From Sphingomonadales bacterium (GTDB lineage Bacteria > Pseudomonadota > Alphaproteobacteria > Sphingomonadales > Sphingomonadaceae), in contig JAIVIZ010000085.1 in NCBI GenBank assembly GCA_020200315.1, positions 1-33,985 on the forward strand: DNA of 33,985 bases, read 5' to 3'. Of the stretch, positions 23,439 to 31,328 are shown one piece after another (positions within the stretch are counted from its first letter, which is position 1; each line of letters begins with the position of its first letter). A program made the position numbers and the translations under genes. Below the pieces are notes generated by a model that saw nothing but the letters and a program-made list of their open reading frames with translations, was not told where the DNA came from and made no database searches.

Positions 23439-24071
23439 ATGTCTGCCGACCTTACCGAAGCTGCGCGCAAGCTGTTCTCGGGGCCGATCGAGTTCCTGAA
23501 GTCGGCGCCGGGCCTGCAGCATCTGCCCGACGCAACCTTTCCCGAGATCGCCTTCGCGGGCCGCTCGAACGTTGGAAAGTCCTCGCTGCTTAATGCGCTG
23601 ACCAACCGCAACAAGCTGGCGCGGACGTCGAACACGCCGGGGCGGACGCAGGAGCTCAATTTCTTCGACGTCGGTAAACCGATCATGCTGCGCCTGGTCG
23701 ACATGCCGGGCTATGGTTTTGCCGAGGCGCCGAAGGACATGGTCCGGCGCTGGCGCTTCCTGATCAACGATTATCTGCGCGGGCGGCAGGTGCTCAAACG
23801 CGCACTCGTGTTGATCGACGCTAGGCATGGGTTGAAGGACGTCGACCGCGAGGTGATGGCGATGCTCGACGCCGCCGCGGTCAGCTACCACCTCGTCCTC
23901 ACCAAGGCCGACAAGGTCAAGCCGATCGACCTCGCGTCCACCGTCGAAGCCGTCGCTGCGGAAGCGGTCAGGCGCCCCGCCGCGCACCCGAAGATTTTCA
24001 CGACGTCGAGCGAAACCGGCGCCGGCATCGCCGAGCTGCGCACCACCATCCTCGAAGCGTCTCGCACTTAG
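23439..24071 (+). CDS. engB: Ribosome biogenesis GTPase EngB (YihA/YsxC)
   Basis: 210 aa. G1 motif GRSNVGKSS near residue 47, a switch I-like segment NTPGRTQELNFF, G3 DMPGYGFAEAP, and G4 TKADKVKP, all characteristic of the TrmE-Era-EngA-EngB GTPases. It acts in late large-subunit assembly. ATG 23439 begins two bases after the yidC stop, with AAGGATG at the junction, so it is read on the same transcript. Family length and motifs are complete, with no anomaly. Confidence 0.95.
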   Translation: MSADLTEAARKLFSGPIEFLKSAPGLQHLPDATFPEIAFAGRSNVGKSSLLNALTNRNKLARTSNTPGRTQELNFFDVGKPIMLRLVDMPGYGFAEAPKDMVRRWRFLINDYLRGRQVLKRALVLIDARHGLKDVDREVMAMLDAAAVSYHLVLTKADKVKPIDLASTVEAVAAEAVRRPAAHPKIFTTSSETGAGIAELRTTILEASRT

Positions 24072-24097
24072 CCCATCGCTCCACTAGAGGGCAGTCC

Positions 24098-24766
24098 ATG
24101 CTCAAGCTTGTCATCGGCAATCGCGCCTATTCCAGCTGGTCGATGCGCGGCTGGCTCGCCGTCCGCCAGTCTGGCCTGGAATATGAGGAACTGGTCGTCC
24201 CGCTCTACAATGAGGAGTGGGAGAAGCGCCGCGAGGGCGACGAATTCGGCCCGTCGCGCGGCAAGGTCCCGATCCTGTGGGACGGCGACACGGTGGTGTG
24301 GGACAGTCTGGCGATCATCGAATATTGCGCCGACCGCACCGACCGCGGGCTGTTCTGGCCCGAGGACACGGCGGCGCGCGGCATGGCGCGATCGATGGCC
24401 GCGGAGATGCACTCGGGCTTTTCGAATTTGCGCCGCGAGATGCCGATGAATATCCGCAGGGTCTTCGACGGCCACGTCATCACCGATCCGGTGCGCGCGG
24501 AGATCGAGCGGATGTTGACCCTGTGGGCGCAGGCCCGCGCCCGCTTCGCCGGCACCGGCGATTTTCTGTTCGGCGACTGGGGCGCGGCGGACATGATGTT
24601 CGCACCGGTCGTCACACGCTTCCTCACCTACAAGACACCGATGCCCAATTTCGCCGCCGCCTACATGGACGCGGTGCTGACCCACCCGCACGTCGCCGAC
24701 TGGATCGAGAAAGCGCAGGACGAGCCGTGGGTGATCGACGAATATGAGACGCCGGCGGCTGCCTAA
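24098..24766 (+). CDS. Glutathione S-transferase family protein
   Basis: 222 aa. A thioredoxin-like N-terminal domain opens LVIGNRAYSSWSMRGWLAVR, where the Ser cluster near residues 12-15 supplies the likely catalytic Ser; KVPILW carries the cis-Pro and DSLAIIEY the glutathione gamma-glutamyl contact. An all-helical C-terminal domain contains FLFGDWGAADMMFAPV, matching the N-capping/hydrophobic staple region. The likely role is conjugation or reduction with glutathione; the substrate is unknown. Its 3' end overlaps the convergent cupin gene by 4 nt. Confidence 0.92.
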   Translation: MLKLVIGNRAYSSWSMRGWLAVRQSGLEYEELVVPLYNEEWEKRREGDEFGPSRGKVPILWDGDTVVWDSLAIIEYCADRTDRGLFWPEDTAARGMARSMAAEMHSGFSNLRREMPMNIRRVFDGHVITDPVRAEIERMLTLWAQARARFAGTGDFLFGDWGAADMMFAPVVTRFLTYKTPMPNFAAAYMDAVLTHPHVADWIEKAQDEPWVIDEYETPAAA

Positions 24767-25212
24767 AAAGGCGTGCCGTCCTTATTGACGTATCGCTCGC
24801 CGGCTCCCTCATAGTGTAGGTCGGCATCCGGATAGTGACAGTCGCTGCCGAAGTCGGTTCCGACACAGATGAAGCGACAGAGCCGATCGCTCTCGTTGAC
24901 GACGTGATGGCCGTTGGCGACTCCTTTGGGAAACGCGGCGATGTCGCCGGGGCGCAGCACGGTGCGCGCATCGTCCTCGATCAGCACCGCTTCTCCTTCG
25001 AGCATGACCACCAGCTCGTCCTCCTGTTCGTGCCAGTGCCGCTGGCTCGACCAGGCGCCCGGCTCCAGCGTGACGTCGCTCGCTCCGAAATCGGTTAACC
25101 CGAGCGCCGGCGCGAGACGGCGATTCCACCGGCCGGCCACCGGTTCGGCGAGCTTGCCGGGGTAGCCCGTGCTGTTGGACTGCTCGATGCGGTCGAGATC
25201 GGCTTTCGGCAT
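24763..25212 (-). CDS. Cupin-domain protein
   Basis: 149 aa from ATG 25212, which has AAGGAGT upstream; the frame extends 11 codons further but without a ribosome site. One cupin barrel: motif 1 is SSQRHWHEQEDELVVMLEGE (His, His, Glu, Glu metal-ligand pattern), then VLRPGDIAAFPKGVANGHHV as motif 2 with the second His. Such proteins bind Fe, Mn or Zn and serve as isomerases, dioxygenases or sugar-binding proteins; the reaction is not evident. Convergent with the GST gene, and divergent from dapE with only 26 bp between starts. Confidence 0.9.
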   Translation of the reverse strand: MPKADLDRIEQSNSTGYPGKLAEPVAGRWNRRLAPALGLTDFGASDVTLEPGAWSSQRHWHEQEDELVVMLEGEAVLIEDDARTVLRPGDIAAFPKGVANGHHVVNESDRLCRFICVGTDFGSDCHYPDADLHYEGAGERYVNKDGTPF

Positions 25213-25238
25213 GGCGCACTCCTTGCTACGCGCTGCTG

Positions 25239-26384
25239 ATGCCAAATCTCATCGATCCGGTCGAGCTTGCCGAGGCGCTGATCGCCGTTCCCAGCGTCAC
25301 CCCTGCCACCGGCGCGGTGTTCGACGTGTTGGAACAGGCGCTGAAGCCGCTCGGATTCACCGTCCACCGATTCCTGCGCGGCGATGCGCCCGACGGACCG
25401 GTGGAGAATCTCGTCGCCATGCGCGGCGAGGGGGCACCGCATTTCGGCTTCGCCGGCCACCTCGACGTCGTGCCATCGGGCGAAGGCTGGAGCGGCGATC
25501 CGTTCGTGCCCCGGATCGAGGACGGCCGCATGATCGGCCGCGGCGCCAATGACATGAAAAGCGCGATCGCCGCCTTCGTCGCCGCAATCCCGCAGGAGCA
25601 GGCGCAAGGCACGCTGTCCCTGCTGATCACTGGCGACGAGGAAGGGCCCGGCGCGCACGGCACGGTGGCGATCATCGATTGGCTTCAAGAGCGCGGCATC
25701 GCGCCCGACTGCATCCTGATCGGCGAGCCGACCTCCGAGACCGTGCTCGGCGACACCGTCAAGATCGGCCGCCGTGGATCGGTCAACATGTGGATCGAGG
25801 TGCCGGGCGTGCAGGGCCATGTCGCCTATCCGCACAAGGCCAGCAATCCCATCCCGGCGCTGGCGCGAATCGTGTCGACGCTGGAAGACTGGCATCTCGA
25901 CGACGGCAACGATGCGTTCCCGCCGTCCAATCTCGAGTTTACTGAAATCGCGGTGCCGGCGGGCGCCGCCAACGTCATTCCCGGGGCAGCGCACGCGCGG
26001 CTCAATATTCGGTTCAACAATCTGCAGCGCGGGGCCGATCTGGTCGCCCACGTTACCGAGGTCGCTGAGCGCGAGGGGGGCACCGTTCGCGCGTTGATCT
26101 CCGGCGAGGCGTTTCTGACGCCACCCGGCCTTCTCTTCGACCTGGTCGTATTTGCGATCCGCGAGGAGGTCGGGGTCGAACCGGTCCTATCGACCGGCGG
26201 CGGCACATCGGATGGCCGCTTCCTCATCAAGCTCTGCCCGGTGGTCGATTTCGGCCTGCCCAATGCGACCATGCACAAACTCGACGAAAGCGCCCCGCTC
26301 GAGGATATTCGTGCTTTGTCGCGCATCTACAGTCGCGTGATCGCGAAAGCATTCGGGTCCAAGAACCCGTCATCCCGGACTTGA
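25239..26384 (+). CDS. dapE: Succinyl-diaminopimelate desuccinylase
   Basis: Zn-dependent M20-family enzyme of the succinylase branch of lysine/DAP synthesis, making L,L-DAP for lysine and peptidoglycan. 381 aa. Metal-site motifs: GFAGHLDVVPSG (His and Asp ligands), GRGANDMKSAIAAF with the bridging Asp, and ITGDEEGPGAHG with the catalytic Glu pair. The dimerisation domain starts around KIGRRGSVNMWIEV, and STGGGTSDGRF and NATMHKLDE give late active-site residues. The stop codon and last residues (PSSRT) lie within a REP-like palindrome, so the C-terminal tail was probably supplied by the repeat. The ATG has no strong ribosome site. Confidence 0.95.
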   Translation: MPNLIDPVELAEALIAVPSVTPATGAVFDVLEQALKPLGFTVHRFLRGDAPDGPVENLVAMRGEGAPHFGFAGHLDVVPSGEGWSGDPFVPRIEDGRMIGRGANDMKSAIAAFVAAIPQEQAQGTLSLLITGDEEGPGAHGTVAIIDWLQERGIAPDCILIGEPTSETVLGDTVKIGRRGSVNMWIEVPGVQGHVAYPHKASNPIPALARIVSTLEDWHLDDGNDAFPPSNLEFTEIAVPAGAANVIPGAAHARLNIRFNNLQRGADLVAHVTEVAEREGGTVRALISGEAFLTPPGLLFDLVVFAIREEVGVEPVLSTGGGTSDGRFLIKLCPVVDFGLPNATMHKLDESAPLEDIRALSRIYSRVIAKAFGSKNPSSRT

Positions 26385-26460
26385 TCCGGGATCCGCCTGT
26401 TCTCTCATGGCGCGTGAATTGAAGAAAGGCAGGCAGATCCCGGGTCGAGCCCGGGAAGAC
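26369..26460. repeat. Inverted pair of REP-like palindromes
   Basis: ATCCCGGA (26372-26379), loop CTTGA, TCCGGGAT (26385-26392); then TCCCGGG (26438-26444), loop TCGAG, CCCGGGA (26450-26456). The two units face each other, with similar flanks (CGTC..., GGCAG...). This is the intergenic palindrome type common in sphingomonads and other alphaproteobacteria. It lies between convergent genes and may terminate both; the dapE stop is inside the first unit. Confidence 0.8.
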
Positions 26461-26479
26461 GAAGAAGCGGCCGATCAGG

Positions 26480-28177
26480 TTACGCCCGTTGTTTCGACCC
26501 GCCGCGCTCGGCGTTAAGCACCCACGCGCGATATTCTTCCTCGAACATCGGGTGGGCGAAGACGAAGCCCTGTACCGTCTGGCAGCCCATCGCACGCAAG
26601 ATGTCGGCCTGTGCGACATTCTCGACCGCTTCGGCGACGATCTCGCACCCGACGCCGTGGATCAGCTGGACCACCGCCTGGACCACGACCCGCGCTTTTT
26701 CGCACGTTTCGATGTCGGCGATCAGCGACGGATCGAGCTTGACCCGGTCGAGCGGCATCGCGCGCAGCCGGGCGAGGTTCGAATAGCCCGTGCCGAAATC
26801 GTCGATCGCGATCATCGCCCCGTCGGCGCGCAGGGCGGCGATCTCCTGAAGCACGGTCTCGCTGACCTCCATCGCCGCGGATTCGGTGAACTCCAGCTCG
26901 ATCAGCGACAGCGGCACATGTTGGTCGACGAATGCCTGGCGCATGCGGGTGAAGAAATCGGCGCGGTCGAGCTGGCGCGGGCTGACGTTGAAGGCGATCC
27001 GCTGGGCATTGCCCTCGCGGTGCCACGCACCGAGCATCGAGGCGACCTCGGCGATCACCCAGTCGCCGATTTCGGCGATGATGCCGGTCTGTTCGGCCAC
27101 CGGGATGAAACTGTTGGGCTGCCGCATGCCGTCGCGCGGATGATTCCAGCGCAGCAACGCCTCGGCGCCGGTAATCTCGCCCGTGCGCAGGCTCAGCTGC
27201 GGCTGCAGCGCGAGCAGGAACTCGCCGCGCTGCACGGCTTCGGTCAACGCATTCTCGGTGTCGACCTTGAGCTGATGCTCGCGCGCGAGCTCCTCCGAGA
27301 ACAGGCAGTGCTGACCACCGCCGCGCGACTTGGCGCGATACATGGCAATATCGGCGGCGCGCATCAGCGATTCGATGCTCGTGCCGTGGTCGGGGCTGAT
27401 CGCCACGCCGATCGAGGCGCCGATGTCGACGCTGTGGCCGTGAAGCTCGAACGGCTCGCTGATCGCGAGTGCGATTCGCCGTGCGACGCGCTCGATCTCA
27501 GCGGCCGATCCGATGGTCGGGAAGAACAGGGTGAATTCATCGCCCGCCAGCCGCGCGACGAGCGGACGGCGAACTTCATTGTCGCTGACCTCGGCCGCGA
27601 CGACCACGCGCAGCCGGTTCGCGACCATCACGAGCAGCTGATCGCCCCGAGCGTGCCCGAGGCTGTCGTTGACCGCCTTGAAGCGATCGAGATCGACGAA
27701 CAGCATCGCGGCCGGCGGCTGGTTCGCCCCGCCGCGCTCGCGTTCGCCCAGCAGCTTGTCGGCCTCGGCCCGGAAATGGAGGCGATTGGGAAGCGAGGTG
27801 ACCGGATCGTACATGCCGAGCGCGTGCGCGTTCTCGATGGACGAGCGAACTTCGGCGAACAGGCTGTCGACCGCGGCGGCGAGCGCCGGCATGGTCCGCA
27901 CCACGATCTCGGGCGCCGGGCTGACCAGATCGCCATCCTCGACCGCCAGCAACCGATCGCCGAGCGCGGTCAGCGCGCGCGCGCTCTCGCTGTTGGGGCG
28001 CTCGGAGGCGATGTAACTGATGAGGAGGCAGAAAGCGCCCGCGACGACTGAAGCGACGACCTGCTGATTGAATTCGGAGATGGTCAGGAAGGCCGTCAGC
28101 GAGAACAGAAACGACGCGATTCCAGCCGCGCTCGACAGGAGCGCGTTGCTGAATTTTTGCGCTTTCCCTTGCTGCAT
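26480..28177 (-). CDS. Diguanylate cyclase/phosphodiesterase (GGDEF-EAL) membrane protein
   Basis: About 565 aa. Two membrane helices at residues ~12-32 and 39-57 are followed by a short linker, a GGDEF domain with AGDEF (211-215) in place of GGDEF, and an EAL domain. In the EAL domain, EALLRW (339-344), NVSP, ELEFTE, IDDFGTGYSN (Asp458-Asp459) and VKLD are conserved, so c-di-GMP hydrolysis looks intact. AGDEF is often tolerated, so cyclase activity is uncertain. No PAS, HAMP or other sensory domain is seen. The start is uncertain: GGAGG lies 11 bases before ATG 28177 and 8 before TTG 28180; GTG 28204 is the longest option. Confidence 0.9.
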   Translation of the reverse strand: MQQGKAQKFSNALLSSAAGIASFLFSLTAFLTISEFNQQVVASVVAGAFCLLISYIASERPNSESARALTALGDRLLAVEDGDLVSPAPEIVVRTMPALAAAVDSLFAEVRSSIENAHALGMYDPVTSLPNRLHFRAEADKLLGERERGGANQPPAAMLFVDLDRFKAVNDSLGHARGDQLLVMVANRLRVVVAAEVSDNEVRRPLVARLAGDEFTLFFPTIGSAAEIERVARRIALAISEPFELHGHSVDIGASIGVAISPDHGTSIESLMRAADIAMYRAKSRGGGQHCLFSEELAREHQLKVDTENALTEAVQRGEFLLALQPQLSLRTGEITGAEALLRWNHPRDGMRQPNSFIPVAEQTGIIAEIGDWVIAEVASMLGAWHREGNAQRIAFNVSPRQLDRADFFTRMRQAFVDQHVPLSLIELEFTESAAMEVSETVLQEIAALRADGAMIAIDDFGTGYSNLARLRAMPLDRVKLDPSLIADIETCEKARVVVQAVVQLIHGVGCEIVAEAVENVAQADILRAMGCQTVQGFVFAHPMFEEEYRAWVLNAERGGSKQRA

Positions 28178-28261
28178 CAACTCGCATGCCTCCGAACGCC
28201 GCACCGGCGCTCGCCTTCCTGAGCCCTCGATTAAACAGTGCGGGTTAAGAAAGAATGGAGT

Positions 28262-28801
28262 TCAGCGAGGCCGGCGCAGCACCAAATAGAGGCTCCCGCC
28301 ACCACCGTGTCGCGGGTGCGCACCCCGAACGGCGGCGATGTGGCGGGCGTGACGCGAGTGGGCCAGCCAGTCGTGAACGGCCGCTCGGATTCGCCCGCGA
28401 AGGATGGGCGGCTCGCCCGGTCGATAATGGCCGGTAATCAGCAGCACCACGCGGTCACCGGCAGCGATCGCACGGTCGAGTCCGTCGTCGATCGCCGACC
28501 AGGCTCCCTCGAGATCATGACCGTGGAGGTCGAGCACCCGATCGGGCTGAACCGAGCCCTTCGTCAGCCGCTTGTCCCAGCTTCCGTCGAGCGTCGTTAC
28601 GGGGCGCGGCGGCGGCGGTACGGCGGACGTCTGGCGCCGTGGAGGCGGACCCTTGGCTCTGGCTGGCAGGGGCGCGGGCGGAGGCGGAATTGCTGGAGTC
28701 ACTTGGGCCGACAACTCGGCCACGGGCTCGCGCGACAGGGGGCGAATGGTTGCGGTGACCTTCGCCCATAGCGCGGCTTCCTCAGGGTCGAGCCTGCGCA
28801 C
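28262..28801 (-). CDS. Smr-domain protein
   Basis: 179 aa. A charged N-terminal segment and a Pro-rich linker (VTPAIPPPPAPLPARAKGPP) precede the Smr domain: LDLHGHDLEGAW (the LDxHG motif) near residue 98, VVLLITGHY, then an RGRIRAAVHDWL helix and HPRHGGGGSLYLVLRR. Smr domains have nicking or RNA-endonuclease activity in several bacteria; the bacterial stand-alone role is poorly defined. The GTG start 28801 lies inside the 3' end of mltA (20-nt overlap), so it is co-transcribed with mltA and the Tim44 gene. Confidence 0.9.
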   Translation of the reverse strand: MRRLDPEEAALWAKVTATIRPLSREPVAELSAQVTPAIPPPPAPLPARAKGPPPRRQTSAVPPPPRPVTTLDGSWDKRLTKGSVQPDRVLDLHGHDLEGAWSAIDDGLDRAIAAGDRVVLLITGHYRPGEPPILRGRIRAAVHDWLAHSRHARHIAAVRGAHPRHGGGGSLYLVLRRPR

Positions 28802-29945
28802 CTGCCACCGTCCCCTTCGGCAACAACAGCCAAGCCGACCCGTTTGCCGCCATGCCGCCCGCGATCGTTGCGGCTTCCGGATCCGCGCCCCAGAAGGTGT
28901 CGACGCGATTGGCGCCCTTGATCGCGCCCCCGGTATCCTGAGCCACCCACAGACCGCTCGCTTCCGCCCGGTCCAGCGACAGGAACACCGGCGCGCCGAG
29001 CGGGACGAACAGCGGATCGGCGGCGACGCTCGTGTTTGGAGTCACCGGGACGCCCAATGCGCCGAGCGGTCCCGGTCCGGTCAGCTCCTTGAAGAACACA
29101 TAGCTCGCATTCTCGCGCATCAGCGCCTTGCCCTCGTCCGAATGCATCCGAATCCAGTCGACGATCGCCACCATGTTCGCGCCGCCCGGAGGAAGCGCGC
29201 CGCGGTCACGGAGCAGCTTGCCGATCGCGACGTAAGGCAGGCCGTTCTGACCGGCATAGCCGATCCGCATCACGGAGCCGTCCGGGAGTCGCAACCGGCC
29301 CGAGCCCTGAATCTCGACGAAGAACAGCGCCACCGGATCCGCCGCCCACGCCATCTCCAGTCCGCGATTTGCAAGGGCGCCATCGTCGATCTCCGTCCGG
29401 CTGAAGTAGGGCAGGCAGGCGCCGGCGTCATCGAGCCGCCCGCGCGCCAGAGTGCCATCGGCGCGCGTGCAGCGCACGAGGTCGGCCGGAAGCCCGTAGA
29501 TCGGGGTGTCATACCCCGGCGCCCGCACTCGCGAGGCCGCAATCTCCGGCTCGTAATAGCCGGTCGCGAACGCCTTGCCGTCGCCGACCCGCGCCCATTC
29601 GAACCGGTCACGGAAAAATGTCGCCGCGCCGCCCTCGGACACGGTCACGGCTTCGGCGCACAACGCGTCCCATGCACCCGCTTGCGTCAGGCCTGAAACA
29701 TCCGTGCGCTTGACCAATACCGGACAGCTCGACCGAAAGGCCGCGAGGGCGCGCGCGGCATTCGACTCGCCCAGGGGTTGCGGCTGATCCGCGACGACTC
29801 CGACGAGCCGCGCCGTGTTGACGACGGGCTTAGCGGGCGGGGGCGGTGGAGCAATCGGCGCCGGAGTCCTGTGGGCGCAGCCGGCAATGAACAGCAGTGC
29901 GGCGACGAGCGCGGCGCGCCCAAAGCTCAGCCTTGCGAGCCTCAC
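28782..29945 (-). CDS. mltA: Membrane-bound lytic murein transglycosylase A
   Basis: 387 aa lipoprotein: a signal sequence with lipobox LFIAGC (Cys23 lipidated), then a Pro-rich spacer. The MltA catalytic barrel includes GYYEPEIAASR, LYGLP-like PIYGLPADLV, YFSRTEIDDGAL, and VFFVEIQGSGRL-type FFVEIQGSGRLRL. The 3D-like C-terminal region has WVAQDTGGAIKGANRVDTFW, with the conserved catalytic Asp in QDTGGAIKG. It cleaves peptidoglycan to 1,6-anhydromuropeptides at the outer membrane. The GTG start overlaps the Tim44 gene stop (GTGA). All main motifs are present. Confidence 0.94.
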   Translation of the reverse strand: MRLARLSFGRAALVAALLFIAGCAHRTPAPIAPPPPPAKPVVNTARLVGVVADQPQPLGESNAARALAAFRSSCPVLVKRTDVSGLTQAGAWDALCAEAVTVSEGGAATFFRDRFEWARVGDGKAFATGYYEPEIAASRVRAPGYDTPIYGLPADLVRCTRADGTLARGRLDDAGACLPYFSRTEIDDGALANRGLEMAWAADPVALFFVEIQGSGRLRLPDGSVMRIGYAGQNGLPYVAIGKLLRDRGALPPGGANMVAIVDWIRMHSDEGKALMRENASYVFFKELTGPGPLGALGVPVTPNTSVAADPLFVPLGAPVFLSLDRAEASGLWVAQDTGGAIKGANRVDTFWGADPEAATIAGGMAANGSAWLLLPKGTVAGAQARP

Positions 29946-30592
29946 TCCTCTTCGTCGGTTTCGATCAGCAGCCAGTTCGGGTCTTTCGACCCCAAGTCGC
30001 GGCGGAAGGTCCAGCGGTCCCGCGTCTGGACAGCGTCCGAAAGCGAGCCGGCGACCACCGCGCCCTCGGCGTTGCGGGTGACGGCGGCGATGTCCGCCTC
30101 GAACCGCACCGATACTTCGGCGACGGTGCGCTTGAGCTCCGCTTCGGCGATCACCGCCTGCTCGATCGCTACCAGCCGATTGTCGAGCGTCAGACCCTGC
30201 GCCGTACGTTCCTCGACCGCATGAGCGAAGGTTTCGAGCACATGCGCATCGGCGTGCTGGCGGATGGGTTCGAGATCGCCCTTCCAGAAGCTTTCGAGCA
30301 CCAACCGGTACGCTGCCTTCGCACCATCGAGGAAGCGGGCGACGTCGAAACTCGAATCCGCCGCAAGAATCGCGCGGACCCCTGGTCCCGCGGTCGGGAC
30401 GAAGGCCATCCCGGCCGGGTCGAGCGCCGCAGCGGGCTGAGCCGGGGTCGCCACCGCGCGCGGCTCGACCCGCGTATCGGGATCGGCGGGCTTGAGGATC
30501 GGCTGCTCATGGCCGGTGCGCTCACCAAGCACGCTGTAGAGGCGCAGGCCGATGAACAGGGCGACGAGGGCGAGAATGACGATGGCGGTCAA
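29942..30592 (-). CDS. Tim44/TimA-domain protein
   Basis: 216 aa: a single N-terminal membrane helix (TAIVILALVALFIGLRLYSV), a Pro/Ala-rich linker, then the Tim44-like domain (FDVARFLDGAKAAYRLVLES to DRWTFRRDLGSKDPNWLL), ending in an acidic ETDEEE tail. The alphaproteobacterial TimA/Tim44 family is membrane-anchored and related to the mitochondrial import motor protein; its bacterial partners are unclear. The TTG start at 30592 is accepted because the helix follows directly. It heads a leftward operon with mltA and smr and is divergent from secB (192 bp apart). Confidence 0.9.
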   Translation of the reverse strand: MTAIVILALVALFIGLRLYSVLGERTGHEQPILKPADPDTRVEPRAVATPAQPAAALDPAGMAFVPTAGPGVRAILAADSSFDVARFLDGAKAAYRLVLESFWKGDLEPIRQHADAHVLETFAHAVEERTAQGLTLDNRLVAIEQAVIAEAELKRTVAEVSVRFEADIAAVTRNAEGAVVAGSLSDAVQTRDRWTFRRDLGSKDPNWLLIETDEEE

Positions 30593-30784
30593 ATGCGTGT
30601 CCAGACTGGCTGCGGCGCCGGTCGCCGTGGTTGCAACATAAGCGCGTTAACGCTTGGTTTCAAAGCCCGCTCCCGACGAACCGCATCATTGCACCCCATC
30701 GGAGCGGCTGCTAGTCGCGCCGCGACCCTCGGGTGGGCGGCGCAATGGCGCCCCTGCCCCACCGCACAAGGACCACGACCGATC

Positions 30785-31324
30785 ATGGCCGACGAACCGA
30801 TTTCGCCCTTTCAGCCTGACCCCGAAACCGCCGGCGAACAGCCCCAGGCGGCGACTATCGCGCAGTACGTCAAGGATCTGTCCGTCGAGAACCCGAACGC
30901 TCCGGCCGTCTATCAGTGGGGCGTCCAGCCGCAGCTCGACGTTCAGTTCAACATCGGCGTCGACAAGGTCGCCGACGATGTCCACGAGGTGACGCTGAAG
31001 GTCGACGTGGTGGCCAAGTCCGACAAGGGCACCCATTTCCAGGTCGACCTCGCCTATGGCGGCGTATTCGCTTTCCGCAACCTGCCCGAAGAAGCGCTGC
31101 CGCCGTTCCTGCTGGTCGAGGCGCCCCGCCTGCTCTTCCCCTTCGCGCGGCAGATCGTCGCGGAAGCGGTACAGAACACCGGCTTCCCGCCGCTGCTGCT
31201 CGATCCGATCGACTTCGCCGCCGCCTATATGGCGCAGGTCGAAGCCGCCAATTCGGGCAGCGAGCCCAACGGCCACGCCGCACCCGAACCGATCTCTGGC
31301 TCGCCCGACCCGTCGCAGGCCTGA
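30785..31324 (+). CDS. secB: Protein-export chaperone SecB
   Basis: 179 aa. Tetrameric cytosolic chaperone that keeps precursors unfolded for SecA. Family features: QYVKDLSVENPNAP near residue 25, the beta-rich core, YGGVFAFRNLPEEALPPFLL, and PRLLFPFARQIVAEAVQNTG with FPPLLLDPIDFAAAY. The last ~30 residues are a Gly/Pro/Asn-rich tail as in other alphaproteobacteria. ATG 30785 was chosen for homolog length; the frame is open far upstream without homology. It is followed four bases later by murJ. Confidence 0.96.
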   Translation: MADEPISPFQPDPETAGEQPQAATIAQYVKDLSVENPNAPAVYQWGVQPQLDVQFNIGVDKVADDVHEVTLKVDVVAKSDKGTHFQVDLAYGGVFAFRNLPEEALPPFLLVEAPRLLFPFARQIVAEAVQNTGFPPLLLDPIDFAAAYMAQVEAANSGSEPNGHAAPEPISGSPDPSQA

Positions 31325-31328
31325 CCTC

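Noticed and set aside
26489-28051. 520-codon rightward open frame
   Set aside because: Antisense of the GGDEF/EAL gene; the sense product has full conserved motifs.
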